Assembly (NCBI RefSeq): GCF_000730605.1
Contig: NZ_BBIS01000023.1
Coordinates: 36,957 to 100,956, forward strand
Source: Pseudomonas monteilii NBRC 103158 = DSM 14164
GTDB lineage: Bacteria > Pseudomonadota > Gammaproteobacteria > Pseudomonadales > Pseudomonadaceae
Reading direction: 5' to 3'
DNA: 64,000 bases
Shown piece after piece: positions 25,524 to 37,926 of the stretch (its first letter is position 1; each line of letters starts with the position of its first letter). The notes below the pieces were generated by a model that was not told where the DNA came from, did not search any database, and saw nothing but the letters and a program-made list of their open reading frames with translations. The position numbers were made by a program, and so were the translations under genes.

Positions 25524-26510
25524 ATGGCCACGCTTTACCCGTTCACTGCCAACGACGTGACTGATGCCTTTGCCCTGCTCGACAACACGCTGTTCGACAA
25601 GGCACGCGAGGCGGACGGGCCTGAAAGTGACCCCACCCCGAACATGCTAATCGTTGCGGGGGCGCAAGGGTCGGGCAAGACTTACTTGCTGGAGAAGCAG
25701 TTGCTGCCCAGCGAGCGCTACGAGAACCATGTGCGGCTTTATTTGCCTGAGTTCCGCAAACTGCACCCGCACTACGCACAGATGAGCGAGCACGGTGTGT
25801 TGCATGTTTACGAACACACCGAAGCCTTTGTCAGAGAGCTGAGCGGCAAGGTTTTCGAGTATGCCTTCGCCAACCGCTACAACATCATCATGGAATCGGC
25901 ACTGGACGACGAAGCGTTCGCCGGTTTCCCGCCTGCTGCCGTAGAGGCAGGTTACCGCTTCGAGATTCACATGATTGCCTGCAAAGAGGAATTCAGCCAC
26001 TGGGCAACCCTCGACCGGGGCGTAAAAAGCGTCGCCAAGGGCGAAATCGAGCGGTTCGTGGCGTTGTCGCAGATCCAGGCTTCCCAGGCGAATGCCCGGA
26101 AGATCCTGAACGCATTCGAAAGTGCCTGCCTACAGGCCCCCGGGTCGCAAGTGACGCTTCATGAACGAGGCTTCGAGACGGATCAGCAGAGCAAAGTGCT
26201 GTGTCACAGCCGGTGTGATGCCCAGGGTGTGCTGACCCCACAGCCGGACTACGAGGGTCAGCCGTTCTTCCGGGCGCCTTACCACGACACACCTGTTGAA
26301 ATCCGGCGCAGCCCTGATGGCAGTGGTTCTGGCGTTTACCTTCAGTTCTTCCAGGTTGTGCATGCCAGCATGCTCGATGAGCCGGTGCGCCAGCAGATGG
26401 TCGCGGCATGCTGCAAGACACTTGGCCGGACACCAGACCTTGTAGCCCGGATTTCCGGGGATGCCTTCCGTGAACTGAGCCAGTACGTGCTCAAGTACAC
26501 CTATCCTTGA
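25524..26510 (+). CDS. Zeta-toxin-like P-loop kinase, no antitoxin partner seen
   Basis: 328 residues. Walker A GAQGSGKT at 46-53, then LYLPEFRKLHPHY where zeta toxins have the substrate-binding acidic loop, and NIIMESALDD. These are features of the zeta_toxin family, which phosphorylates UDP-N-acetylglucosamine or other nucleotides. The C-terminal third has no recognised domain. No epsilon- or PezA-like antitoxin gene adjoins it: the neighbours are the riboswitch and an esterase. It may be a chromosomal kinase of another function. ATG 25524 is preferred (GAGG upstream) over the in-frame TTG at 25509. Confidence 0.7.
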   Translation: MATLYPFTANDVTDAFALLDNTLFDKAREADGPESDPTPNMLIVAGAQGSGKTYLLEKQLLPSERYENHVRLYLPEFRKLHPHYAQMSEHGVLHVYEHTEAFVRELSGKVFEYAFANRYNIIMESALDDEAFAGFPPAAVEAGYRFEIHMIACKEEFSHWATLDRGVKSVAKGEIERFVALSQIQASQANARKILNAFESACLQAPGSQVTLHERGFETDQQSKVLCHSRCDAQGVLTPQPDYEGQPFFRAPYHDTPVEIRRSPDGSGSGVYLQFFQVVHASMLDEPVRQQMVAACCKTLGRTPDLVARISGDAFRELSQYVLKYTYP

Positions 26511-26548
26511 CGATGCGACGGAGCAGCAGGCCGGAACGGGATTACCTG

Positions 26549-28867
<2,319 letters not shown>

Positions 28868-28868
<1 letters not shown>

Positions 28869-29560
28869 CAGGGCTGTTCCGTGTCGACCAGGATGTAACC
28901 CTGGCCGCGCACGGCCTGGATCTGCAGGTGCTGGGCGTTGATGTCGGCCAGTTTGCGGCGCAGGTTACACACATGCACATCCAGGCCCCGGTCCAGGCGG
29001 GTATAGGCCCGGTGAAGCACGGTCTGGTACAGGAACGGCTTGCTCAAGGCTTCGCCGGGATGGGCACGCAGCGTCACCAGCAAGCGGAATTCGGAAGCCG
29101 TGAGGCCTGCGGCGTTACCGTTGTGGATAACGTCCTGGCGGTCGTGGTCCAGCATTACCTCGCCCACGTCGGCCCGCAGCGCCGTGCCGCGATCGAACGC
29201 CACGCGCCGCAACAGGGCATCGACCCGTGCGTCCAGCTCCGCCAGGCTGAAGGGCTTGGGCAGGTAGTCGTCCGCACCTCGGGTGAAGCCACTGATGCGG
29301 TCCTGTTCCGCCCCCAGCGCCGACATCAGCATGACCGGCACCGCCTGCTGGCGGCGCAATGCGTCGAGCAGGCTGAGGCCGTCGATGCCCGGCAGCATGA
29401 TGTCCAGCAACACCAGTTCGAACTGCGCGCGTGCTATGGCATTCAGGGCCTGAGTGCCGCTGGCGCAGGCATGCACCTGGAAACCACGGTTGAGGAAATG
29501 GCGTTCCAGGTCCTGACGCAGGCGTGGATCGTCTTCGACGAGGAGAAGAGAGGTGGGCAC
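28868..29560 (-). CDS. OmpR-family response regulator of the siderophore locus
   Basis: 230 residues. Receiver domain with Asp10-Asp11, phosphorylation site Asp53 (LVLLDIMLPG), Thr/Ser position replaced in VMLMSALG, and Lys in YLPKPFSLAELDARV. The C-terminal winged helix (LTASEFRLLVTLRAHPGEALSKPFLYQTVLHRAYTRLDRGLDVHVCNLRRKL) is of OmpR type. It is transcribed away from the TonB receptor; the 182-base space between them should hold the target sites of this regulator. Confidence 0.9.
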
Positions 29561-29742
29561 GTTGAGCCTTGAATGAGAACTTCTATCAGTTACGAATCAT
29601 CCCATTGCTGGCAGGGGGAGGGCAACGCCCGGTTGTGTTAAGAAGGTTAATCCTGCTGCAGCCCTGTTTTCGCTCCGGTATCGTTCGCAAAAAGCAACTT
29701 GTTTCGTTTGCGAATTAATGTCATTTGGGTGAAGGGTGTGTC

Positions 29743-31920
29743 ATGAACGGTTTCAAACGTGTGGGGAACTCGCGACAGGTGCGGGGCTTGTTGGTGCTGG
29801 GCTTGCTGGCACCGTTTTCGTTGTCGGCACTGGCTGAGACCGTCGCGACCCAGGCGGCAGTAGAGGACAACGCGCTTGACCTGCCGGCACTGACCATCGA
29901 AGGTAACCGCCTGTACGACATGCTGCCCTCGGAAGCAACCGGCGGCTACAGCGTCGATGCCGCGACCGTGGGCACCAAGACCCCTGCCGCGCTCAAGGAC
30001 ATCCCGCAATCGATCACCGTTTACACCCAGGATTACGTCAAGGACCGCCAATTCGTACACCTGGATGACCTGGCCAAGTACACCGCCGGCCTGCGCACCC
30101 TGACCAACGACAGCGGCCGGTCTTCGATCTACGCCCGTGGTTACGAATACAGCGAGTTCAACATCGACGGCCTGCCGGCCCCCATGGCCAGCATCTTCGG
30201 CACCGTGCCGTCGCTGGCGGCGTTCGACCGTGTCGAAATCATGCGTGGCCCGGCCGGGCTGTTCAGCAGCACCAGCGAGCTGGGCGGCATCGTCAACATG
30301 GTGCGCAAGCGCCCGACCGCCGAATTCCAGGGCCATATTGAAGGCAGCTACGGCACCTGGGACACCAACCACGAAGAAATCGACCTGAGCGGGCCGCTGG
30401 ATGATGCCGGCCGCGTGCGCGGGCGTTTCATTGCATCCCGTGACGATACCAATGGCGAAGTCGATTACAACGCCAACACCAGCAACAGTTACTACGGCGC
30501 GCTGGATGTCGACCTGGACGATGCCACCACGCTGTCGTTCGGCCTGATGCACGAAGTGAAGAACATCACCCCGCACAACGGCTACCCGGCAACCTTGTCT
30601 GGCGACGTGCCGGACTTCAGCCACTCCCGTTTCCTGGGTGCCGACTGGAACTACTTCGACGGCAAGACCACCGACCTGGTCGCCGAGCTGACCCACCGCT
30701 TCGACAACGGCGGCTATGGCCGTGTCGCCGCCCGTGGCTCGCACCGCGACACCAATTACCTGTACGCCTTCACCGCGACCAACGCCACCACCGGTGCCAA
30801 CTCCGAGCGCGCCAGCGCCCGTGACTTCACTCAGGACACCTACTCGCTGGACGCCAGCTACAGCCAGCCGTTCGAAACCCTCGGCCAGGTCAGCGAATTC
30901 GTGGTCGGTACCGACTACAAGAACTACGACACCGAATACCTCAACGGCACCACCAACCTGGGCGCCATCAACGTCAACACCTACTCGCCGAAGCAGTTCG
31001 CCAAACCGTCGGCCAACTACAGCACTGAGACCGGCATGCAGGAAGAGGAATACGGCCTGTACTCCAAGGTCACCTTCCGCCCGATCGAGCGCCTGGCGTT
31101 GATCGCCGGTGGCCGCTTCAGCTGGTATCGCGGTGATTTCTACACCACCACCCTGAGCACCGGTGCCACCACCAACGACAGCAAGCGCGTGGATGCCCAC
31201 TTCACCCCGTATGGCGGCCTGGTCTATGACCTGACCGAAAACCACGCCCTGTACGCCAGCTACTCGCAGGTGTTCAAGCCGCAGTCCGACACCGACAGCA
31301 ACGGCCGGGTGCTGAAACCGCGTGAAGGCGAGCAATACGAATTCGGCCTCAAGAGCAGCTACTTCGGCGGCGACCTGAACACCCGCTTCTCAGTGTTCCG
31401 CCTGACCGACAAGAACCGCGCCACTACCGAATACGACGAAGATGGCGTAGACACCAACTTCTCGGTTGCCTCCGGCAAAACCCGCGTCAAAGGTGCCGAA
31501 GTGGAAGTAAGCGGCAAGCTGACGCCAAACTGGGAGCTGCTGGCCGGCTACACCTGGATGGAAACCGAAACCCTCAAGGGTGATGCAGAAACCACCTTCT
31601 TCATCATGCCGCGCAACCAGGCTTCGCTGTGGAGCAAGTACACCATCAGCCAAGGCCCGCTGAACGGCCTGGCCATTGGTGGCGGCATTTCGGCGATGAG
31701 CAACTTCTATTCCGAGAATGGCGGCGTGCGCATCGATGCACCGGGCTATGCCACGGTGGATGCGATGCTGTCGTACCCGCTGACCTCGAAGCTGACCGCC
31801 ACCTTCAACGTCAACAACCTGTTCGACCGGGATTACCTGTCGCGGGTGGGGTCGACCTCCACGTTCAACTTCTACGGGCCGTCGCGCAGCATGATGGTTG
31901 GGGCGCGGTATGACTTCTGA
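29743..31920 (+). CDS. TonB-dependent siderophore receptor (FhuE-like)
   Basis: 725 residues: signal peptide ending LSALAE, TonB-box region, plug domain (KTPAALKDIPQSITVYTQDYVKDRQFVHLDDLAKYTAGLR; YARGYEYSEFNIDGLPAP; FDRVEIMRGPAGLFSSTSELGGIVNMVRKRP), then a 22-strand barrel ending in SMMVGARYDF. The pattern is that of ferric-coprogen/rhodotorulate-type receptors. ATG 29743 follows GAAGGGTG. No Fur box of good quality was found upstream, so control may come from the divergent two-component system. Confidence 0.9.
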   Translation: MNGFKRVGNSRQVRGLLVLGLLAPFSLSALAETVATQAAVEDNALDLPALTIEGNRLYDMLPSEATGGYSVDAATVGTKTPAALKDIPQSITVYTQDYVKDRQFVHLDDLAKYTAGLRTLTNDSGRSSIYARGYEYSEFNIDGLPAPMASIFGTVPSLAAFDRVEIMRGPAGLFSSTSELGGIVNMVRKRPTAEFQGHIEGSYGTWDTNHEEIDLSGPLDDAGRVRGRFIASRDDTNGEVDYNANTSNSYYGALDVDLDDATTLSFGLMHEVKNITPHNGYPATLSGDVPDFSHSRFLGADWNYFDGKTTDLVAELTHRFDNGGYGRVAARGSHRDTNYLYAFTATNATTGANSERASARDFTQDTYSLDASYSQPFETLGQVSEFVVGTDYKNYDTEYLNGTTNLGAINVNTYSPKQFAKPSANYSTETGMQEEEYGLYSKVTFRPIERLALIAGGRFSWYRGDFYTTTLSTGATTNDSKRVDAHFTPYGGLVYDLTENHALYASYSQVFKPQSDTDSNGRVLKPREGEQYEFGLKSSYFGGDLNTRFSVFRLTDKNRATTEYDEDGVDTNFSVASGKTRVKGAEVEVSGKLTPNWELLAGYTWMETETLKGDAETTFFIMPRNQASLWSKYTISQGPLNGLAIGGGISAMSNFYSENGGVRIDAPGYATVDAMLSYPLTSKLTATFNVNNLFDRDYLSRVGSTSTFNFYGPSRSMMVGARYDF

Positions 31921-32065
31921 TTGGTGTTGTGGCGTGTAGGTCTACGTCGACGATTTTGCATCGTTTATGAAATCGAGCGCCGCCCGCGCGGCCCTCGATC
32001 TACCAGGCGCTGCAACCCTGTCGGCATGCACCTGTCTGCCCAGTGCAGCATTCAAGGTGAACATT

Positions 32066-32716
32066 TCAAGGGCCGATTTTTCCTGACCCATCACGATGAG
32101 CATGCGTCTTCGACGCCGGCTTCGAGTGGTGATCACTGCCGGCTTGGTCTTGCCCATGCTGGCCTTCATGGTTGTGCATGTCACTCTCACCGCCCCCATG
32201 CTGGTGGCCGCCACTGCTTGCGACCATCGCCTGGTACTGCTGAGCATTCATCTGCGGTAGTTGGTCGAGAAAAGCCACTATGCCCCAGATATACGAATCA
32301 TCCATGCTCTTGCCCCAAGCTGGCATTCCCGTAGCCTTGATGCCGTGCTTGATGGTCCAGAACGCAACAGCGGGATCACCGCTGGCGCCGAGCTTGCTCA
32401 GATCAGGAGGCGACGGGTACAGCGCTTGGCTCAGCTCGGTCTTTTCGACGCCAGGGGCCAGATGGCAACCAATGCACATGGCGTTGTAGTTACCGGCGCC
32501 GATGCGAATCAGGTTTTCATTCTTGAGGTCCGGTACCTCGATATCCCTGGCCCGTACCTCGATAGACCGATCCCGGGCCATGGCCAGAAAGGCATGCACG
32601 GCCGGGAAATGGGGATCATCAGCCCCGACGTTCACCAGGCCAAAGTAAGCTGCGCCCAATACGCCCGCACCGGCGACGGCGCCTGCTGCAACAAGCGTTG
32701 TAATTGTTTTTTTCAT
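32066..32716 (-). CDS. Copper-locus cytochrome c with His-rich tail
   Basis: 216 residues. N-terminal membrane anchor or signal (TITTLVAAGAVAGAGVLGAAYFGL), a single haem c site CIGCH in the middle, and TGMPAWGKSMDDSYIWGIVAFL with the Met ligand. The last ~50 residues are rich in His, Gly and Asp (GGHQHGGGESDMHNHEGQHGQ), so they may bind metal. It follows copB and is the last gene of the copper set. A role in passing electrons to or from the copper oxidase is inferred. The 145 bases between it and the TonB receptor end contain nothing else that I recognise. Confidence 0.85.
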   Translation of the reverse strand: MKKTITTLVAAGAVAGAGVLGAAYFGLVNVGADDPHFPAVHAFLAMARDRSIEVRARDIEVPDLKNENLIRIGAGNYNAMCIGCHLAPGVEKTELSQALYPSPPDLSKLGASGDPAVAFWTIKHGIKATGMPAWGKSMDDSYIWGIVAFLDQLPQMNAQQYQAMVASSGGHQHGGGESDMHNHEGQHGQDQAGSDHHSKPASKTHAHRDGSGKIGP

Positions 32717-32725
32717 GTCGGGCTC

Positions 32726-33667
32726 TCAAAACCACATGCGAATGCCGGCAACGAAACGCGCTTCATCCACATCACCACCCTCGTCGCGGACGAAATCTGC
32801 CGTTTTGCCGTAGGAGCGGCTCCAGGTGATGCCTATGTAAGGTGCGAACTGGCGAACGATTTCATACCGTAGCCGCAGCCCGACCTCGGTATTCGCCAGG
32901 CCAGAACCCACGCCTCGCTCAGGGTCGTTCTTACCATAGAAATTGGCTTCGGCGGTGGGCTGAAGGATCAGGCGATTGGTCAGCAGAATGTCGTAGTCGC
33001 CTTCCAGGCGCGCGGCGGTTTGACCGTTCTCCCCCATGAACGCGGTGGCTTCGGCCTCAAAGCCGTAAAGCGCCATGCCCTGGATACCGAACGCCGCCCA
33101 GGTTTGCGGTGATTGCGGTTTGAAATCCTGGCGCACCCCGGCAACTACATCCCACCAGGGGCTGATAGCGCGGCCATAGAGCAGCTGCAACTCGGCATCT
33201 TCGGTGACGCCGTTGGTGCGTTCGCCTTCGGAGCGAATCCACAACCGGTTGGTATCGCCGCCGACCCACCCGGTAGCATCCCAGGCCAGGGTGCTGCCTT
33301 CGTCTGCATCCTGATACTCAAGCTGGTCCAGCAAGAAGAAGCTATTGAGCGCGCTGTCGTGTACCTGATGCCCGCCCAATGGGGGGAATGCCGCCTGCCG
33401 GTCGGCATCCGTCAGTTCGGGAATCGGGGTTCGGCTGGTCGTCGCAGGGCTGGCAGCACCATGGTTCATCTTCGAGTGATCCATGCCCCCATGATCCATG
33501 CCCTGCATGCTGCCATGATCCATCTGGCTAGGGTCCATGCCCGACATGGAGCCGTGCCCCATCGCCGAATGGTCCATTTCGCCAGCGGCGAAGCTGGGTG
33601 CAGCACCCAGCATGCCGAGTGAAACGGCCAGGGCCAGCAGCGAGGGTCGCGCCGGGCTATTGGCCAT
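32726..33667 (-). CDS. copB: Copper resistance outer membrane protein CopB
   Basis: 313 residues: signal peptide ending PSFA, a Met/His-rich copper-binding region ([22 protein letters not shown]..., ~residues 31-70), then the conserved CopB barrel ([84 protein letters not shown]; ending [10 protein letters not shown]). It works with periplasmic CopA to sequester or oxidise copper. It overlaps the small MDHxxM protein gene by 11 bases. Confidence 0.93.
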   Translation of the reverse strand: MANSPARPSLLALAVSLGMLGAAPSFAAGEMDHSAMGHGSMSGMDPSQMDHGSMQGMDHGGMDHSKMNHGAASPATTSRTPIPELTDADRQAAFPPLGGHQVHDSALNSFFLLDQLEYQDADEGSTLAWDATGWVGGDTNRLWIRSEGERTNGVTEDAELQLLYGRAISPWWDVVAGVRQDFKPQSPQTWAAFGIQGMALYGFEAEATAFMGENGQTAARLEGDYDILLTNRLILQPTAEANFYGKNDPERGVGSGLANTEVGLRLRYEIVRQFAPYIGITWSRSYGKTADFVRDEGGDVDEARFVAGIRMWF

Positions 33668-33950
33668 CTTTCCCTGCCTTGGCGTTGTCGCTGCCCTGCG
33701 ATTCCATCATCTTGCTGTGATCCATACCTTCCATCGAGCCATGGTCCATGCCCTTCATGGCGCTGTGATCCATGCCCTTCATGGAACCGTGGTCCATGCC
33801 TTGAGCGCCCTTGGCTTTTGCTGCATCTGCGGCCTTCTGGGTGTGTTGCTCATGGTTGTCACCGGCCCACGACGACGGGGCATAAACAGCCAGCAGGCCA
33901 GCCATCGCAGCAGAGAGGAAAAACGCGCTTCGTTTCATAGGTTTGTTCAT
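33657..33950 (-). CDS. Small periplasmic MDHxxM-repeat copper-binding protein
   Basis: 97 residues: signal peptide [29 protein letters not shown], then a low-complexity domain with five to six copies of MDHxxM ([31 protein letters not shown]), the same motif as in CopA and CopB, without any catalytic domain. It probably buffers Cu(I)/Cu(II) in the periplasm. The start at 33950 is chosen because GGAG precedes it; an ATG at 33968 overlapping the copA stop would add six residues. It sits between copA and copB, overlapping copB. Confidence 0.85.
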   Translation of the reverse strand: MNKPMKRSAFFLSAAMAGLLAVYAPSSWAGDNHEQHTQKAADAAKAKGAQGMDHGSMKGMDHSAMKGMDHGSMEGMDHSKMMESQGSDNAKAGKDGQ

Positions 33951-33964
33951 CTCGGATCTCCAGT

Positions 33965-35710
33965 TCATTCGTCCACGCGGACTTCTCGGAACATGCCCAT
34001 TTCCATGTGGAACAGCAGGTGGCAGTGATAGGCCCAGCGCCCCAAAGCATCCGCAGTCACGCGGTAACTTCGTTTCGAGCCAGGCGGCATGTCGATGGTG
34101 TGCTTGCGCACCATGAAGTTGCCGTTCTCATCCTCCAGGTCGCTCCACATGCCATGCAGGTGGATGGGGTGAGTCATCATGGTGTCGTTGACCAAGGTGA
34201 TACGAAGGCGCTCCCCGTATTTGAGGCGCAGCGGCTCGGCATCGGAAAACTTGACCCCGTCGAACGACCAGGCGAACTTTTCCATGTGGCCTGTGAGGTG
34301 CAACTCGATGGTGCGGCCAGGTTCTCGGCCGTCGGGATCAATGAAGGTACTGCGCAGGTCGGCATAGGTCAGCACACGGCGGCCGTTGTTACGCAGCCCG
34401 ATGCCTGGGTCGCTCAGTTTTGGCGTGGGGCTCATCGTCTGCATGTCGACCAAGGGGTTGTTGGTCTCTGAGTCAGGATGGCGCTGCATGGCTCCACTCA
34501 TGCCGGCCATGCTGCCGTGATCCATGCCGGCCATCTGGCTGTGGTCCATGCCAGCCATGCTGCCATGGTCCATCCCCGACATGCCGCTGTGATCCATACC
34601 CATGTCACTCATGGAAATCAGCGGGCGTGGATCAACAGCTGGAACAGCCGCTTGCAGGCCTTCGCGGATGGCCAAGGTGCCCCTGGCATAACCGGTGCGG
34701 TCCATGGATTGAGCAAAGACGGTGTATGCCTGCTCATCTTCGGGCTCGACGATCACATCGTAGGTTTCCGCAACCGCGATACGGAACTCGTCTACTGAAA
34801 CCGGCTTCACATACTGCCCATCCGCCGCAACCACCGTCATCTTCAGGCCGGGAATACGCACGTCGAAATACGTCATGGCGGAGCCGTTGATGAAGCGCAG
34901 GCGGATTTTTTCGCCAGGCTTGAATACCCCCGTCCAGTTGGCGCCCGGTGCCTGGCCATTCATGAGGTAGGTGTAGGTGTATCCGCTAACGTCCGCGAGA
35001 TCGGTAGGGCTCATGTTCATTTCGGCCCACATCGTGCGATCCGCCACCGCAGCGGACCAGCCCATTTCGCCCACGTCGTTGACGAAATCACCCACCGTCC
35101 GTTTGTGGAAGTTGTAGTAGTCAGACTGTTTCTTGAGCTTGGACAGCACCCGGGCAGGGTCTTCATCCGTCCAGTCGCTGAGCATCACTACGTAATCCCG
35201 GTCATAGGTGAACGGCTCGGGTTCTTTCGCATCGATGACCAGCGCGCCGTACACCCCAACCTGTTCCTGGAAGCCTGAGTGGCTGTGGTACCAGTACGTG
35301 CCGTTCTGATGGACTTTGAACCTGTACTCATACAGGCCATCTGGGGCGATGCCATGGAAGCTCAGGCCAGGCACACCATCCATGTTGGCCGGCAGGATGA
35401 TGCCGTGCCAGTGGATGGAGGTGTCCTGCTTCAAACGGTTGCGCACGCGAAGCGTAACGGTATCGCCTTCGCGCCAGCGAAGCGTTGGGCCAGGTATGGA
35501 GCCGTTGATGGCCATCGCTGTGCGCCTCGTGCCGGTGATATTGACCGGCAGTTCACCGATGTACAGGTCGAAGTCGCTGCCTGTCAGCACGTTTGGCTGG
35601 CCCGGGCTGGTCAAGGCCCACACCGGCGTGCGCCACATGCCCAACCCGCCGAGCAGTCCGGTAGCGGCCAGGCCTTTGACGAAGGTGCGTCTTGTGGTTT
35701 TGCTTTGCAT
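33965..35710 (-). CDS. copA: Multicopper oxidase CopA
   Basis: 581 residues. Twin-arginine signal ([17 protein letters not shown]), then three cupredoxin domains with all copper motifs: HWHG (100-103), YHSH (141-144), HPIHLHG and HCHLLFHME near the end. A Met-rich insert (~385-420: [22 protein letters not shown]...) is typical of the PcoA/CopA class. It oxidises Cu(I) and binds copper in the periplasm. First gene of the locus copA-(MDH protein)-copB-cytochrome c; copC/copD and copRS are not in the window. Confidence 0.95.
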   Translation of the reverse strand: MQSKTTRRTFVKGLAATGLLGGLGMWRTPVWALTSPGQPNVLTGSDFDLYIGELPVNITGTRRTAMAINGSIPGPTLRWREGDTVTLRVRNRLKQDTSIHWHGIILPANMDGVPGLSFHGIAPDGLYEYRFKVHQNGTYWYHSHSGFQEQVGVYGALVIDAKEPEPFTYDRDYVVMLSDWTDEDPARVLSKLKKQSDYYNFHKRTVGDFVNDVGEMGWSAAVADRTMWAEMNMSPTDLADVSGYTYTYLMNGQAPGANWTGVFKPGEKIRLRFINGSAMTYFDVRIPGLKMTVVAADGQYVKPVSVDEFRIAVAETYDVIVEPEDEQAYTVFAQSMDRTGYARGTLAIREGLQAAVPAVDPRPLISMSDMGMDHSGMSGMDHGSMAGMDHSQMAGMDHGSMAGMSGAMQRHPDSETNNPLVDMQTMSPTPKLSDPGIGLRNNGRRVLTYADLRSTFIDPDGREPGRTIELHLTGHMEKFAWSFDGVKFSDAEPLRLKYGERLRITLVNDTMMTHPIHLHGMWSDLEDENGNFMVRKHTIDMPPGSKRSYRVTADALGRWAYHCHLLFHMEMGMFREVRVDE

Positions 35711-35812
35711 GCCGTTGCGTCCAGTCGTGTGGGGTGCGGATATCCCGGCTGCTGGGTGTCGCAGCCCACGACCAAAATAGCGAGTTGCCGCTGTCAGAAA
35801 ACTGAGTCCGAC

Positions 35813-35828
35813 ATTACTTTTTCGTCAG
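35813..35828 (-). promoter_or_regulatory. CopR-type box upstream of copA
   Basis: On the minus strand CTGACG-AAAAA-GTAAT, one mismatch from the CTGACA-N5-GTAAT motif known for Pseudomonas CopR. It lies 103-118 bases before the copA start; a TATTTT that could be the -10 follows at about 35774-35779. Confidence 0.65.
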
Positions 35829-35883
35829 CTTCTTAAAGGAGGGAGGTAGGCCGCAGAGGGCTTGGGATGGCTTTCGGCGAGGC

Positions 35884-35908
35884 ATTAAAAAGCCGGCTTG
35901 TGGCCGGC
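35884..35908. repeat. Left direct repeat of the island (likely attL), in a terminator hairpin
   Basis: 25 bases identical to 47567-47591. Contains GCCGGC-TTGTG-GCCGGC; read on the minus strand the hairpin is followed by TTTTTAAT, an intrinsic terminator form. The 36-kb copy has lost part of the outer stem (GCCGGCGTT), while the right copy keeps an 8-bp stem. Next to it, 35947-35963 is a second hairpin (GAGTCTT-TTC-AAGACTC). The rest of 35711-36129 holds the cop promoter, this repeat and presumably the vsr promoter. Confidence 0.8.
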
Positions 35909-36129
35909 GTTGTTTTATGATTTTAGACTGATTTTACGGGGTATTTGAGTCTTTTCAAGACTCTGTCCCCACATTTATCCCCCCACATTCGAAGCGCGTG
36001 TGAGGTGGTGGGTCTGGGAGCACCCTTATCGGCTACTCTGTTCTAGCTACCCTATCCTGTGCCCAGATAGCGGTAAAGCTCCCGTAGTTAGACCTTGCCC
36101 GCGTATGCCGAGACCCAGAAGGCGGACTA

Positions 36130-36564
36130 ATGGTAGATGTACGTTCTCCTGAGCAACGCCGTGCGATCATGCAGTCTGTCGGAACGGCTCATACAGGCCC
36201 GGAAATGACCGTACGTCGGATTCTTCATGGCTTGGGGTATCGGTACAGATTGCATCGTAAGGATTTGCCGGGGAGACCGGATGTTGTCTTTACCAAAAAG
36301 CGTAAGGTCATTTTCGTGCATGGGTGTTTCTGGCACGGTCATGGGTGCTCTAAAGGGAGGCTGCCCAAGAGTAGGCTTGACTACTGGGAGCCAAAAATTG
36401 CTCGTAACCACCAGCGTGATCAAGACGTCGAAAATGCCCTTCGCTCGCTCGGGTGGCAGGTCTTGACGATCTGGCAGTGTGAGCTCAAGGACCTTCAGGG
36501 CGTAGAGGCACGCCTGTCGGCGTTTCTAGGGCCTAGAGAAAAAACCGATCGACATAGGAGGTGA
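36130..36564 (+). CDS. vsr: Very short patch repair endonuclease Vsr
   Basis: 144 residues matching Vsr at every key place, with E. coli numbering: catalytic Asp51 (LPGRPDVVF), His64 and His69, and zinc ligands Cys66, His71, Cys73 (FVHGCFWHGHGC) and Cys117 (IWQCEL). It nicks beside T in T:G mismatches formed when 5-methylcytosine deaminates. It lies ~60 bases before the C5 methyltransferase in the same direction, so it repairs damage caused by that enzyme. First gene at the left end of the island. Confidence 0.96.
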   Translation: MVDVRSPEQRRAIMQSVGTAHTGPEMTVRRILHGLGYRYRLHRKDLPGRPDVVFTKKRKVIFVHGCFWHGHGCSKGRLPKSRLDYWEPKIARNHQRDQDVENALRSLGWQVLTIWQCELKDLQGVEARLSAFLGPREKTDRHRR

Positions 36565-36624
36565 AATCGCGTAAATTCCCCCCTCGTTAAAGGCGATGAT
36601 GTGCTCGCCGTGGGAGGAATACAG

Positions 36625-37926
36625 ATGACACGACCGATTGGAATTGATCTTTTCGCTGGGGCTGGTGGGATGTCCCTAGGCTTTGAGCAGGCTGGTTTCG
36701 ACGTGGTGGCGGCCGTAGAGATCGATCCAATCCATGCCGCTGTTCACTCTTACAATTTTCCCAATTGTACGGTAATCCCCCAGTCCGTATCTTCGCTAAC
36801 AGCCGATGATATTCGTGAGGCTGCCAATATAGGCACTCGAAATGTTGATATTGTCTTTGGCGGCGCCCCTTGCCAAGGGTTTAGCCTAATTGGTCAACGT
36901 GCCCTCGATGACCCGCGTAACTCATTGGTAAAAGATTTTGTCCGGATTGTGGTAGGGTTGGACTCTTCGTACTTCGTTTTTGAGAACGTCAAAGGTATTA
37001 CGGTTGGCAAGCATAAACAATTTCTAGCCGAGTTGATCGAGGAGTTTCAGGGTAAAGGGTATAATGTTTTACCCTGGAAGGTTCTTAATGCTGCGAATTA
37101 TGGGGTGCCACAAGAGCGCGAAAGGCTTATATTGATTGGAGGAAAGCGTGGTCTAACGCTTCCGGAATATCCTGCTCCTGTTACCCGATCCCCTCGATCT
37201 AATCTGTTGATGGATTCGGAATTGCCGAATGGACCGACCTGCCAAGATGCTCTGGGCGACATCCCGGATGCAGAAGCTTATGAAGAGCTTATGGAGGCGG
37301 ATTCTGCTGTGGTTCAATGGGGCAAGCCTAGCTCCTACGCGAAAGTTCTTCGAGATTTAGTCTCCGGATCAAATTTTTACGGATATAAAAGAAGTTGGGA
37401 TAAAAATCTTTTAACGTGCAGCTTGCGCACAAATCACTCAGAGCTTTCTCGAACACGCTTCGCTTCAACTGAGATGGGGCAGATAGAACCGACCTCTCGA
37501 TTCTTTAAGCTTCACGCTAATGGAGTATCCAATACCTTGCGCGCGGGTACCGATTCTGCGCGCGGTGCTTTCACAAGTCCACGACCTATCCATTACAAGT
37601 ACCCACGTTGTATAACGGTTCGAGAAATGCTTCGATTACATGGGTTTCCTGATTGGTTTCGGACGCATGTAACGAAATGGCACGGGGCAAGGCAGGTAGG
37701 TAACGCTGTTCCACCACCGCTTGCCCGGGCTGTAGCGGCAAGCGTGATTGAGGCGATTGGTTGGGAACCTGCTAGTCCCGACGATACTCTTCTGTTAGGG
37801 GATGAAAAGCTGCTTTCTATGGATATGGGGCAAGCGTCTCGCTACTTTGAAATCAATGTGCCCATTAAGCAGCGAGACCGCAAAGGATCACCAAAGCCTA
37901 AACAGGCTATGCTTAATTTGGCATAA
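36625..37926 (+). CDS. DNA (cytosine-5) methyltransferase of a type II restriction system
   Basis: 433 residues. Motif I IGIDLFAGAGGMSLGFEQAG (5-24), catalytic Cys83 in GGAPCQGFSLIGQR (motif IV), ENVKG (120-124, motif VI), GVPQERERLILIGGKR (motif VIII) and GNAVPPPLARAVA (motif X). The target-recognition region lies between motifs VIII and X and does not reveal the recognition site. ATG 36625 has GGGAGG nine bases upstream; the GTG at 36601 lacks one. Its stop directly abuts the stop of the convergent nuclease gene, forming a vsr-M-R unit. Confidence 0.94.
   Translation: MTRPIGIDLFAGAGGMSLGFEQAGFDVVAAVEIDPIHAAVHSYNFPNCTVIPQSVSSLTADDIREAANIGTRNVDIVFGGAPCQGFSLIGQRALDDPRNSLVKDFVRIVVGLDSSYFVFENVKGITVGKHKQFLAELIEEFQGKGYNVLPWKVLNAANYGVPQERERLILIGGKRGLTLPEYPAPVTRSPRSNLLMDSELPNGPTCQDALGDIPDAEAYEELMEADSAVVQWGKPSSYAKVLRDLVSGSNFYGYKRSWDKNLLTCSLRTNHSELSRTRFASTEMGQIEPTSRFFKLHANGVSNTLRAGTDSARGAFTSPRPIHYKYPRCITVREMLRLHGFPDWFRTHVTKWHGARQVGNAVPPPLARAVAASVIEAIGWEPASPDDTLLLGDEKLLSMDMGQASRYFEINVPIKQRDRKGSPKPKQAMLNLA

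Noticed and set aside
29561..29742. Fur box upstream of the TonB receptor.
   Set aside because: The AT-rich stretch GCGAATTAATGTCATT matches the Fur consensus too poorly to call.
29647..31335. 562-codon open frame on the minus strand opposite the TonB receptor.
   Set aside because: Low-complexity Val/Gly-rich translation without motifs; the opposite receptor has clear plug and barrel motifs.
32726..35710. Recurrent short GATCCAT/CCATGG-type repeats in the cop genes as a CRISPR-like array.
   Set aside because: They are simply the codons of the MDHxxM protein repeats, with no spacers.
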